NCBI RefSeq assembly: GCF_011075055.1
Contig: NC_058140.1
Coordinates: forward strand, 12,584,668-12,648,667
Direction: 5' to 3'
Length of the DNA: 64,000 nucleotides
Source: Mangifera indica
Taxonomy: Eukaryota; Streptophyta; Magnoliopsida; Sapindales; Anacardiaceae
The position numbers were made by a program, and so were the translations under genes. Every line of letters starts with the position of its first letter. The first letter of the stretch is position 1. The notes under the pieces are model-generated. The model was not told the origin of the DNA and made no database searches. It was given only the letters and a program-made list of their open reading frames with translations. This document shows positions 47,759 through 59,753 of this stretch, one piece after another.

Positions 47759-50700
47759 ATGCTGAGGGTGTTAGCCAAGAGGACATCAGCTTCAGTTTTG
47801 AACTCAGACTCACTTGAGCTTCTCAAGAGACGGCAATTGTGTAGTCTAAATGTCCTTCTCGATGGTCTGGATAGAAATTCTGAAGCTTTTGTCAAAAACT
47901 CCGAGGTTATGGAAGGTTTGGTCGCCCAACTCCATTCCCACATCCAAAAGGTATATTTTTGTAATTATTATATTGTTGGATGGTATGTGGATTTGGTTTT
48001 GATTCTGGGATTTTGTTGTTTAAGGTTCTTGAAGGAGGAGGAGTTGAGGCTGTTAAGAGGAATATGAGCAGGAACAAGCTCTTGCCTAGACAAAGAATTG
48101 ATCGCCTTATCGACCCTGGCTCTTCTTTTCTTGAGCTTTCCCAGGTTGTTGTGGGAACATTGTTTTTGGGTGTATTGGATATTTTTGACCCATTTCTATG
48201 GGTTTGGTTGTTACAGTTATGGATCAAATGCATTTGTGTGATTTTTCTGCAACGCAATACAGGAATTATAGAACCTTATATGTTTCATTTTTATGCTAAA
48301 CAATGCATTTTAGAATTAGAATTGTTTGATTAATTAAACTTTGCAAGTTTGTCTGTTGACTCATTGACAGAAAATTTGAGTTAAGTACATATTTTGGTCT
48401 GGTATTTGCCTCTTATTGTATATTTCTTATGAGTGAAGCTTGCTGCACATGAGTTATATGAAGATCCATTTCCGTCTGGTGGAATAATCACCGGGATAGG
48501 TCCTGTTCATGGACGACTTTGCATGTTTGTCGCCAATGACCCTACTGTTAAGGGAGGAACCTATTATCCCATCACAGTTAAGAAGCATCTTAGGGCACAA
48601 GAGATTGCTGCACAATGCAAATTACCATGTGTATATCTTGTAGATAGTGGAGGTGCTTTCCTTCCCAAGCAGGCTGAAATCTTCCCTGACAAGGAAAATT
48701 TTGGGAGAATATTTTATAATCAAGCCATAATGTCTGCTGAAGGCATCCCTCAAATTGCTCTGGTATTAGGCTCTTGCACCGCTGGGGGTGCTTATATTCC
48801 TACAATGGCCGATGAAAGAGTAATGGTTAAAGGAAATGGTACCATATTTTTAGCTGACCCCCACTTGTAAAGGTTAGTTCCATACCTTATGGTGTTCCAA
48901 CTTGTTATGTGCAGTAATTCCTTAATCCATTTCATGATTAGTTTTTAGTTTTTTTCTTTTTTTAAACTTTTTAGAGTTTCAAATGCATGTGTGGCTTTAT
49001 GTGTGCTTGTGTGCATTCAAGTAAATTGATATGCATGCATGCAAGTACTTATGTATACATGTAGGCATCTGTGTTTCTAAAACATAGATTGTATCTAAGG
49101 GAGAAGTTTCAGTAGGCTGCTACAGGGGAGGAAGTCTCTGCAGAGGACTTGGGGGGTGTGGCTGTTCATTGTAAAACATCAGGGGTTTCTGATTATTTTG
49201 CTCAAGGTATCTAGTTTTTTGTTATCTAATGCTTTTTACTTATTCTGCATGTACTAAATTTGAAGTTAGTGTGATTATTTTTAGTACTTGTTGCATTAAT
49301 ATTTATGTGTGTGATTTATATGTTCTTTAAGATGAACTACATGGACTTTCTTTTGGAAGGAATATCGTCAAGAACTTGCACATGGCTGGGACACCGGGAA
49401 TGATTAGTGTATTCCAAAGCATTAATACTGATTTTAAAGAACCATTGTATGATGTAAAGGAGCTTCGTTCCATTGCACCAGCAGACCTCAAGCAGTCCTT
49501 TGATATCAGATCAATTATTGCTTGCATTGTTGATGGAAGTGAATTCGATGAATTCAAGAAACTGTATGGCACTGTGAGGACATCTAAAGCACTTGAATTT
49601 TTTTATTTGTGTTACATTATACTGTCTATAAATTTGTAACTCGACTTGCTTTTGTGCAGACCCTTGTGACAGGATTTGCTAGAATCTTTGGGCAACCTGT
49701 GGGAATTATTGGAAACAATGGGATATTATTCAATGAGTCTGCTTTAAAAGGGGCTCATTTCATTGAACTTTGCACTCAACGTAAAATTCCTTTGGTCTTT
49801 CTTCAGAATATTACTGGATTTATGGTATGTAATTCTTATTTCTGTTTCCATCATTCTACTGACAAAGCTTTGTAGACATTCTCATGTCCTTGCTTTTCTC
49901 AGAAGAGATGCACATCAAACCAATTTTCTTAGAAAGCTTGAGTTTGATTATTCAGGTCCATAATGTCTCTAGAATTGGAACCTCAATGGTGATTTGTCTC
50001 ATAGGTCGGCTCAAGATCTGAGGCAAATGGTATTGCAAAGTCTGGAGCAAAAATGGTGGTGGCAGTTTCATGTGCAAAGGTTGGCATTGGGAGTTATGCT
50101 ACTCATTTACTAATTCATTATTAACTATTCACTGATTAAATAAAAGGAGGGTCTGAATGAAAAAAAGAAAAGATAATACTTTGCACCTTCCTAATCATTT
50201 CAGGTACCAAAAGTTACTATAATAGTCGGCTGAAGTTTTGGAGCTGGAGATTATGCAATGTGTGGCCGTGCATATAGTCCCACTTTCATGTTTCTTTGGC
50301 CAAATGCCGGAATATCTGTGATGGGTGGTGCTCAGGTAGCCTCTCTAATCTTTATCAATGCATAATCAATTTATCAAAGAGTTATCATGACTTGGCTTGG
50401 AATTGAGTCAGCGGAAGTAGATAAGAATTTTATTGTTAACCTTTTTCTTTTGCTTCATCGTCATAAATTGAATTGAGCACATCCTATACTATGTTGTCAA
50501 CCCAACCTCAATATGAAATAATGATTCTGTTTTAATTAGCAGAATCTCCTGAATTAAAATTCTTGCTAGGTATTGTTTAAGGTCATTAATCTTTTATGTT
50601 TCAATGCCTTTTCGTATTATTTTGCCTCTTCCATACTTCAAATTTGTTTGACTACTGAATCAAGCGAACTCCTTTTATTAAGCGTGGATTGATTTGCTTT

Positions 50701-51070
50701 CCTTGGCAATATTCTCAGGCTGCCGGTGTGCTCGCCCACATAGAGAAGGCCAACAAGAAAAAACAAGGAGTTAAGGTAAAGTTTACTAGTGTGGAAATGG
50801 ATTTATATCTTAGTTTGATTGTGCTACCAAAAGAATGGTACTTATATATATGAGCTTGTATCTCAGTGGATAGCAGAAGATGAGGAGAAGTTCAAGGCGA
50901 AGGTTGTCGATGCATATGAGAGAGAAGGAAGCGCTTATTACTCTACGGCAAGACTCTGGGATGATGGAATCATCGATCCAGCTGACACAAGAAAAGTAAT
51001 AGGTTTCTGCTTTTCCACTTCAATGAACCGCCCCACAGAAGATACCAGCAATGGTGTATTTAGAATGTAA
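47759..51070 (+). pseudogene. MCCB: 3-methylcrotonyl-CoA carboxylase beta subunit, disrupted by a frameshift and a nonsense codon
   Basis: MCCB is the mitochondrial carboxyltransferase subunit acting in leucine breakdown. Ten exons are readable: 47759-47950, 48025-48144, 48439-48872, 49116-49206, 49332-49573, 49660-49824, 50005-50079, 50204-50335, 50719-50775 and 50867-51070. All splice sites are GT/AG and all phases agree except exon 3, which is 434 bases where 435 are needed. One base is missing at about 48856-48864, in the codons for the conserved LAGPPL, leading to TAA just before the exon end. Exon 8 contains an independent TGA at 50231-50233, where the family has a small residue before SFGAG. 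Substitutions at usually conserved sites are also seen (SIIARIVDG reads ACIVDG; NARI reads NAGI). The remaining motifs, such as [20 protein letters not shown], are well kept, so decay is recent or the errors are technical. Confidence 0.9.
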
Positions 51071-51461
51071 CTTCAGGGAATTCCATAACTTTCTATTCGA
51101 AGTGGCCAAATGCTTGCTTTCAATATTTCCAAATAAGTTTTTCGAAATGTCTCCGATGCATTTCTTTGAATTCTTGCTGAAATTACCAGCTTAATCTCAT
51201 TGAAGCTGTCAATCTTCAGCAGCTGATGTTCTAGTTCCAATCACCAATATTTTTTAAACTCAAAATTTGGTTTAACTTTGTATTATTTCTGGGGAGAAGA
51301 GCCTGTTAAGGGTAATACTTAGCCAAGGATGCGTTTGGCGACTTAGAATCTGAAAATTGTAACACTTGTTTGAAACCATAATTTTATTTGATTATTATAT
51401 ATTTTTATACTTTAAATCAAATCATCATAAAAGTTTAATCTGCACACAACGTCACCAATGG

Positions 51462-51534
51462 GCGCCTGTGGCCTAATGGATAAGGCGTCTGACTTCTAAT
51501 CAGACGATTGTGGGTTCGAGTCCCACCAGGCGTG
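51462..51534 (+). tRNA. tRNA-Arg (anticodon TCT)
   Basis: The 73-nt cloverleaf is complete. The acceptor stem GCGCCTG pairs with CAGGCGT (first pair G-U), the D arm is GCC...GGC, the anticodon stem TCTGA/TCAGA encloses a loop with TCT at 51495-51497, and the T arm is TGGGTTCGAGTCCCA. Internal A-box (TGGCCTAATGG) and B-box (GGTTCGAGTCC) promoters are present. There is no intron, and CCA is not encoded, as expected for a nuclear gene. Confidence 0.97.
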
Positions 51535-51702
51535 AGATTCTTAGTCACATCAGGTGGGCCCCTTCTTTTGTCTTTTACACGAAATCCACATCGAACTCCC
51601 AAGCTAGGCCCACGTCACAGACCACATTCGGCTAATGTGTCATCGCCTACACCTGATCAGATAAGAGTAAACATGTAATAATTAAAATCAGTTCGCGGAC
51701 TT

Positions 51703-52799
51703 TATACCTGGCCACGGGCCGGTTTGGCTCGTGAACCGGAACCGAAACCGTGGTTTAACGGTTCGATTCCGGTTCACATAAATTGGAACCGTGAAACCGT
51801 CAGTTCCCAAAGAACCGGTGGTTTACTGTGCTGAACCGAAAAAAATTTGAATTTTTTTTAAATTTTTTTTAATTTTATTTAAAAAGCCAACGGTTCCAGG
51901 GAACCGTTGGTTTTGAAGGAAAAAATGCAGGGGACAGTGTCCCCTGCAATTTCTCTAATTTCAATTCACCCTCCTATTTTTAATTTTTTTAAAAAGTTTT
52001 TTTCTATATATACCCTTTCAAATTCTATTATCTCAAATCTCAATCTCTCTACTCTCTCACTCAATCCTTCAAACTCTCATTCTTTAAACTTTTAATATTC
52101 TCTCAATCTTTCAATTCAATCAAATTTTCTTAAATTTAATTAAATTCTTTCTTAATTTTTTATTAATTTCAATTTCAATTTTTTTTATACAATTCATAAT
52201 TAATTATAGAATTTATTTCTATAATTAATTTTATTTATTATTTATTATTATCTTTTATAATTAATCATATAATTTATTTATATAATTAATTTTATTTATT
52301 ATCAAAAAATGGCAAGTAGTGGAAATTCTTCCAGTAATAGAAGATTTGGTTAATATTCACATATATCAAATGTGAATGAAAATCAATTTATAGATGATTT
52401 TCATTCACAAGAAAGTGAAAACCAATATGAAGAGATGGAACAACAACAACAATATCAATAACAGATGGAGATGGAACAACAATCTCAAAAAATTCCTACA
52501 TCCGATATTTTCAAAATTCATTTCAAGAAATCCTACGTATCTTCTTGGAGTATTAACTCCAAGTCTTTCTTTTAATTTTCAATTATTGTAATTAATAATT
52601 TAAAAATTAAATCAAAATTATGTATTAGAATTGACGGTTCAATATCGGTTTCGAACCGAAACCGTCAGTTCCAAACCAGGGCCATAAACCAGAACCGGCG
52701 GTTTCGAACCGTGGACGAACTGTCCTGTTACGATTTCGGTTCAAGGTCCTTATATTTTTGAACCGTGAACCGACGGTTTATGAACCATGGTCAGGTCTA
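51703..52799. mobile_element. Non-autonomous hAT element with perfect 8-bp target duplication
   Basis: GCGGACTT flanks the 1,097-bp element at 51695-51702 and 52800-52807. The termini are inverted: TATACCTGGCCACGG at the left, TAGACCTGACCATGG read inward from the right (12 of 15 match). About 150 bp at each end is dense in GAACCG/CGGTTC words, the subterminal arrangement of hAT elements. The interior has a short frame from 52310 (MASSGNSSSNRRFG, then a stop) and a Gln-rich stretch broken by stops that may be a remnant of a hAT transposase N-terminus (weak). Confidence 0.92.
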
Positions 52800-52807
52800 G
52801 CGGACTT

Positions 52808-53759
52808 AATAAATAAAAAGGTCAAATCACTGTGTCGCTCACAAGGTATGAAATAATAACTTGTCACCCCTTCAAGTTTAAAAAAGTTAATTTTCTACCT
52901 ATTTAACTAAAATCTACCATTAATTTTAATATTAAAAAATATTTATATCCTTTCATTAAAATATTATAATAAAGAGATATTATAAGATGTAAATGTTATT
53001 TTTTAAAAGTTAAATGTAAATAAATATTTTTCTATCTTATTTAGAAAATTATCATATTTATTTTATATTTTTTAAATATAATATAGTCTTAATAAGTTGT
53101 AATATATCATTTATATTTATTATTTATTGTGTATTTTTAATATATAATTGTGAAATTTGAATCTATTGAAGAACATGTTAAATTTTTTAAATGTCCAAAA
53201 TCATCCCTAAACTTTTTTTTACATTTCAAAAAACTTATTTAAATTTTTAATTAACATCTTTGATATTTTTAAAATTTTAATTCACCTCAAAAAGTATAAT
53301 TATACATCATTAATATTACTATCAATATTTGTCCCATTAACTTTAATTATGTATAATTGAAATTAATATAAATTTGATTATAAAATTATTTAATGAAATT
53401 TTTAGAAGTAATTTTTTATTTAATTTGATGACTTTTTAATATTTTCAGTAATTTTGTAAAAAGTTAATTGAATTTGTTAAAAAATTTAATTAGATGGGTG
53501 AAATATTAGAGTTTTCAAACTTAACTAGTGGTATTTTATTTCATCAAACATTGGGTGCTGCTTCGTTTTCATTGTTGCCATATTCTCACATTTGATTTTG
53601 TTTGTCGCAGACTCACTGATGCACTCAGCCTAACGGACTCAGCTCATCAGACATTCCTTTCCTTCATCTGCCACCTTCTCAACAGCCCATTTGAGCAACA
53701 ATAAAACGTACTCCTACTTCTATCAAAAACCGAAACAAAAACTACTCCTTGCTTTCCCA
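52808..53759. other. AT-rich intergenic DNA and thioredoxin promoter
   Basis: No gene or clear repeat is seen. The last ~180 bp, less AT-rich, should contain the promoter and 5' UTR of the thioredoxin gene. Confidence 0.5.
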
Positions 53760-56335
53760 ATGGCTTCTACTAATTCTTCTTGTTTCTCTTCTGCCCATTT
53801 GGCTGCTTCACGTGTCCCTTCGCTTCCTTCTCGTACCCTCACCCCCAGCGCCAACACAATCTCCTTTTCCTTCCGCTTGCTGCCCAAAACGGCAACTCTC
53901 AAGACCCGAAAGGCACCTTTTTCACTTAAGATACTTTGTATGCGTGAATCTAAAGGTAACCATTTCTTGCTCTGTTTAACGTTTTTAGGATTTGTCCTTT
54001 GGTTTGAGTTTGTTTAAAGCTTAGTGTGGTGGATATTAGTTTGGTTTTTGACATTGTTTTGCGATTTGTGCATACCGATTTATCTGAACACTGTTTGGTT
54101 GGCGAGAAAACTGAGGAAAAACGAAAAAATTGAATTTTGTGTTGAATTGAATCATTGTTCATTTTCTGCTGTTTTGTTGTAAGAGGAGGAAAAATCAAAA
54201 CTTTCATGAATATGCTTCAGGAAAAGACTTTGGTTTTGATTTGTGGGACAAAATGTCGAATTGGTTTCATGTTGAAATCTTATGGCTTCTAGTGAAGTTT
54301 ACTGGGGATATTTAGAGTCCGTGAAGGGTGAGGTAAAATACTGAATTGATTGGTTATGTGGCCCGCAGGCTAAGGTTAGGATTCTTTGCTTGAAAATGAA
54401 ACAACTGAAGCTAAGTAACTAAGCAGTTGACTTGCTTCTCTATTGTATTAACAGTAGAAGAGGCTTGCGAAAGGAAGATGTTGTGGGAGGATTTTACAAT
54501 TTTAGAATGCTCTCCACCTGCCTGAGTTTGTGATTTTGTGGCAATTTGCATTTTTCTTACAAGTGAAATATTGACCTAGTGTTTTTGACTATTATTGTTC
54601 CAATGACAATATGGTAGAGTGCATTTTCATTCTTAAAGACGTCTGAATTTAGGAGAGTTCCTTAGACAAGGAGTTTTGTACTCACATTTCAGTATATATC
54701 GAATCATGTCTTTGGTCAAGTGAGGTTGGTGCCTTCTAAATATTTACTTTTATTGTATTCTTTTGCTTATTCTGGTTTGTAGGGAGTCATAAACGATAGC
54801 CAAGATGTTGATTATACACATTTAATTGGATGACTGAATTTTTTTTTTCTCTTTCTTATTTTGTTTGTTTCTCTGTCCATATTGACTTTGATTGGTTTGC
54901 TGGATTTTTGTCAAAAAATTAATCCTTAAATATACTTGGGTCGTTGCCATTGTGATTGGCTTGTCACACAGAAAAGATTGGCGTTATCGAAGTTATTCCT
55001 TCATTTTAGACCATTACCTGGAAACATAACTTTTAGTGAATTTGAAAGATAAAATCCGGAATATAAATAATGGATGACTGAATCTTGATCTGTGCAAGGA
55101 CTGTATTGCTGGAATTGACCTTTGAGCACTAATACGTGGCTGAAAGCAGTCTTTGTAGCTATAGAAAGATCTTTGTTAGGATGAGTTCTGTTGTCTATCA
55201 AACATTCTATTTTTGAAAATTATATTGTATTCTATCTGCCTGATTGCTTTTGATTGCTAGTTAAATTCTCTGATAATATAGCCATATTGTGACATACTAC
55301 TATTGTATATGTGGATATTCAAGTAATGCATTTCAAATTGGGAGTTTGGTGTGTCTTCCTTGATTGAGTTTGCATTCCTTGTTTTGCTGTGCAAGTGTCG
55401 TGATTTCTGCTGTCTCCCTCTTCACCATTTATAAATTACTGTGATTTCTGCTGTCTCCCTCTTCACCATTTATAAATTACTGCAATGATTCACTTTCATG
55501 CACTTGGTCAGTTCTGCTGAAGTGATATAATACTTTAGATGAAGCCAAAATATGACAGGTTTTAAATCATTTGATGTCTCAACTGTACAAAACTCTTGAA
55601 TATTTTCTATGGTTAAAACATAACTGTTTACACATAGTATATTCAACCGTGCCGGAATTATTCATCCAAAATAAATAAAAAAATAGTATTAAGCTCACTG
55701 ATGGTAAATGATGTCAAGAAATTGCATGTAGCTGATCCTGAAAGCACTTTATTAGAGAAAAAATGGATTAAGTAAAAATTTTAAAGCATTACTGGGTTGG
55801 GATCAATGTAATTTGGATTTTTAGTAATATTATGAAGTGCCATCAATGTTTTGTCCAAATAAATGTCTCACCACTTAAGAAATTGTTTTATATTGTGTAT
55901 ATGAATTGCTTCTTAGCTTGTAACTTGCCGAGTTTTTGTTCTTAGCAACTGTTGTAAGGTTTGTGGTGTTTGATATTGGATGTCCTCTTGATTAATAATA
56001 AGTTTGGTTGTGCAGCTGTGGTGGTTACTAAAGACTCATGGGAGAAGTCAATTCTAAAAAGTGATACACCTGTTCTAGTTGAATTTTATGCAAGTTGGTG
56101 TGGTCCGTGCCGGATGGTCCATCGGGTAATTGATGAGATTGCTGGAGAGTATACTGGGAAACTTAAATGCTATATGCTCAACACAGACTCTGACTTGCAG
56201 ATCGCTGAGGACTATGAAGTCAAGGCTGTTCCTGTTGTGTTGCTGTTTAAGAATGGAGTAAAACGTGAAACTGTGGTCGGAACCATGCCTAAGGATTTCT
56301 ATATTTCTGCTATAGAGAGGGTTCTGGAATCATAA
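53760..56335 (+). CDS. TRX-M3: Thioredoxin m3-type, chloroplast
   Basis: A plastid thiol-disulfide oxidoreductase. In Arabidopsis the m3 isoform (GAT1) affects plasmodesmatal transport through plastid redox state. Two exons, 53760-53955 and 56016-56335, join in phase to give 171 residues. Exon 1 (65 codons plus one base) is a Ser-rich transit peptide. Exon 2 encodes the whole thioredoxin fold, with the active site WCGPC at residues 93-97 and the cis-proline region [13 protein letters not shown]. The start at 53760 opens the transit peptide (MASTNSS); the frame is open a little further upstream. The 2,060-bp intron carries a perfect 41-bp tandem duplication. In Arabidopsis the NYN gene found next here is also its neighbour (At2g15560/At2g15570). 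Confidence 0.93.
55400..55481. repeat. Perfect tandem duplication, 2 x 41 bp, in the thioredoxin intron
   Basis: The unit at 55400-55440 is repeated exactly at 55441-55481. Perfect identity in otherwise drifting intron sequence indicates a very recent duplication, or possibly an assembly artefact. Confidence 0.95.
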
Positions 56336-59300
56336 ATGCAACTTGATGCTTGACTAGAACATCCAGGAAATTCGATTTTTTGTCATATGATACCTTCTTG
56401 TTGATATTTTGATTGGTCTCTCAGTTTATCAAATGTACATCCCTTAGATAATTAGTTGCTGTTACCACCAGAGGTAATGGACTATAGTGGATTTACCTTT
56501 CGGCTTCCCTCTTGTTATGACTGTATTTTGTAAGTGGGAACTTATTTTTTATCCCTACCATGCGTAACCCATATTCCTATGCAACAATGTTCAGCAAAGG
56601 CAATGTTTAATGGAGCTCTTTACTTCTTAACAAATGGATGTGTTTGCATTTTAGCTTAAATTTTGATCCAACTTGAAAATGGCCCATTAACTTGTTAAGA
56701 GTCAAACCAGGCTCTTAATTTCTCTGCCCTCTTCCTTTTCCCCAACATTATAATCATCATAATATTCTGTTTTCTGGTTCATCTGGTATCTTGACCAAAA
56801 GCCTCTTTCTCACGTGTGCCAAAGTTTGGCTTAAAAAATAATGCACGTAAAGAGAACCTCACAATGGGTAGTTGGGGAGGCAGAACTGACCTCAGAGAAG
56901 ACAATTTATAGATAAACTAAACAAACTTGCAAGGCTGTGCTTACAGGGGCGGTGGGATTATTTAATTTGACAGTGAATGCCATTTTCCATTTAGATTTAA
57001 AGATGCCGAGTTCGACTTTGACCTCTTCTTAATTGTCAAACTTCTTTTTATATTCTATGACGAGTGATTAACATTTTTCTTAAAAGCACCCTTTTAATAT
57101 AACTCATACCATTTTTTTTTTTTAAATCTAAAATTCAACTATATTGACGAAAATCAACAGTTAAAAGTCAAAATCATTATTTTTTTTTTCTAAAATTAAA
57201 AAAAATTAAAAAAGAAAGATTGGTTGGAAATGGTTTTACAGACCGTTTGGACCACCCCTTCTCTGCTCCTATCTAAATTCTACAATCTACACATCACCTC
57301 TCGTCTGGAAGTCTTTGCCAAATGCCTTGACCTATGGTTTGAGCTAGATTTGAAGAACGAACGAATTGATAGAAGAAAAGAATAACAACCTTAAATTATA
57401 AAAAAAAAAAATTTATAGATTTAAAAATTTTTAATATTTGAACATAAAATAAATATTTATAATAAATTATTTAATGCTCGTATTATTAAATTCATTTTTA
57501 ACATAATAATTTTTTAAATTTTTGCATGAATTTAAATTTATTTGATATTAAGAGAAGAAAAAAATGTAAAATTTGTGTTAAGTGTATCATAAATTTGATA
57601 TTAAAGAGGGAGATAAAGATGAATAAGAAAAAAATAACAAGTGACTTGTGGGCATACTCAATCCACTCGTAAAAATTTATTATCTACAGGTATATGTTCA
57701 TAATGAGTGTAAGTCTAAAAATTTAAAACTCATATTTATTTTTAGATGAATTACCTGTGGGTTTTGTGAGTTACCCACCCATTTTGTCGAGTCTTATTTG
57801 AGTATAAGAATGAGGAGTAGTTTGGTGTGGTGAATAGGTCGGTGTGTGATGTTGCAAGGGTGGGAGTCTATTTGTGGCTTGCAAAATGGTTATGCTGTTT
57901 AGTGATGCAAGAGTCTCGCCATAGAAGTTGAATAGGTGGTACAAGGAGGAGGTTATTTTGGTGGTGGTTGATGGGAGCACAAAGGTGGTAGAGGTGGATG
58001 AAGGATTTTACTATGTGCAACTGTTTATCAAAACCAATTTCCTACAATCTATTTCGGTCAATTAAGGGTGTTTGAAAAAAGAGTAACACTATTTGGATGT
58101 ACCAGAGAATCACTGTATTTCTATTGAAGCTCAAAATTCTTTTATGAAATGAATTGAAGTCTAAGATAGGGTTAGGTCCAAATCAAATTGGTTTGGTCTC
58201 GAAAGTTTAACTCAATCGAAATTCATTTTGTTCGAATTTAAGTTAAGTTTGAGTTAAAAGGGTCAATTAATTTTTAAAACCAAACTAAACTCAAACTATA
58301 GAGAGTTTGACTCAATTTGACTTACGAGTCAAGAGATGTTTCAATTCAAATTTGGCTCGTAGCTTAATTTAAATTATATCAAATAATTATCAAAATAACG
58401 TTGTTTTGTTAATAAACCACAAACTCAAACTATAAATCTAAACTACAAATTTGAATTATGAACTTAAGTCAAATCAAACTAAACTAAATTCGAACTACAG
58501 AGTTCAAACTTGGATTGATTTGTATCCACCTCTATCAGATTTTCCTATGTCAAAGTTCGGTTATCTATCCCGTTTAAATATAATTCATGCTACGCAACAC
58601 TTTCAGGAGTGCTTTTTGGGCTGTGATCAATATCAAATCTTGTCCCCAAAAACTGAAAGCCCAATCCAGACAACTCCAAAAAGTTACTGAACAAGGCGAG
58701 TAAAACGTCTTTTTTCCGGTTAGCTTAAAACTACAGCTTTTCTCAGAATAACTTCAAAATCCCTTAACCCAACGACCCCGGCATCTTCTTCCTTCATAGC
58801 CAGGTTTCTTCCTTCTTCCTCTCTTATGAATCATATTGCTTACAACAAAAGATTTCTCTTTTTGGTTTCGGGGTTTCGAATTTGGATCTTTAATCAATAA
58901 ATATTGGATCGTTTGATTGTTTGTTGTCTTCATGATCTGGGTATCTGGTTTTTTGTTGGATTAATTTAAAGAGACACACTGTTTTCAACATGGGTACCCT
59001 TCATTTTTTCTCTTGTTCTAGTAATAATGTCTGTTTTCGTGATTTTATCTGGATGGTATTTCTTTCTTTTATATTTTTGGTTGCTTGGGTTTGTTCGATT
59101 GCTAGAAAACTCGAGTATTATAATGAAAACTAGGCTTTTAAATTTTTTTTTTTTCCCTTTAGTTGATTGAATTATCTTGTTCAGTGATGATACTTCGTTG
59201 AATGTAGTGTTTAGTATAAAAAAAGTAAAGTTTATTTAAATCTAGCTCAGAAAAATCTTTGCCATTGATGTTTTATATTGAGAGCATATATATTTCAGTC

Positions 59301-59741
59301 TGAGAATTGCTACTTGTGTTCTCTTATAGTAATTATCTGTGTGTAATAAGTGAAATACAATATTGTACAAACATTTTGCTTTATGAATATCTTTTTTTCT
59401 TCCGTTTGTGAGTCTTTAATTGTTATGTGCTCTGTGTGGCTTAGAATCCTTGTATCGCAAGATGCAAATGTACTATGGTGCTTAGAATAATTTTAATGTA
59501 TTAACAATTAGTGGTCTAAGACGAGTGCTAGCATTTCTGGGGTGAGGCTGGATGTGGCTAGAAATTTGCACCTGATTGAAGTGAATTGCTTCTGATTGTA
59601 CTTCGTAATATGTTGAGTGGTAAATCTTCTTTTCCATGACATATGCACAACTTTTTCACTATTAAACCTTTCTATTGTTAACGTATATTGATAACTGGTG
59701 TTTTCTTCTCTCTGTCCTCTGCAGGAACCTCTGATTTGCCT
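56336..59741. other. Intergenic DNA and NYN gene leader
   Basis: It contains the thioredoxin 3' UTR, AT-rich sequence and, near 58165-58540, a stretch with TAGGGTT/TAGAGGT termini that resembles a hAT-like relic but lacks a clear target duplication. From about 58780 the sequence looks like a plant 5' UTR followed by a leader intron whose acceptor is TCTGCAG at 59718-59724. Confidence 0.5.
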
Positions 59742-59753
59742 ATGAAAAATTGA
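59742..59753 (+). other. Three-codon upstream ORF overlapping the NYN start codon
   Basis: ATG AAA AAT TGA ends in a TGA whose final A is the first base of the main ATG (TGATG at 59751-59755). Ribosomes starting at the first ATG would stop exactly on the main start, an arrangement that allows termination-coupled reinitiation. The effect on expression is inferred. Confidence 0.6.

Noticed and set aside
53691..53979. Second open frame overlapping thioredoxin exon 1
   Set aside because: It is the same DNA in another frame. The transit peptide frame joins in phase with exon 2; this one does not.
58165..58540. hAT-like relic between thioredoxin and NYN genes
   Set aside because: The ends TAGGGTT and TAGAGGT are suggestive, but the flanking 8-mers do not match well enough to list it as an element.
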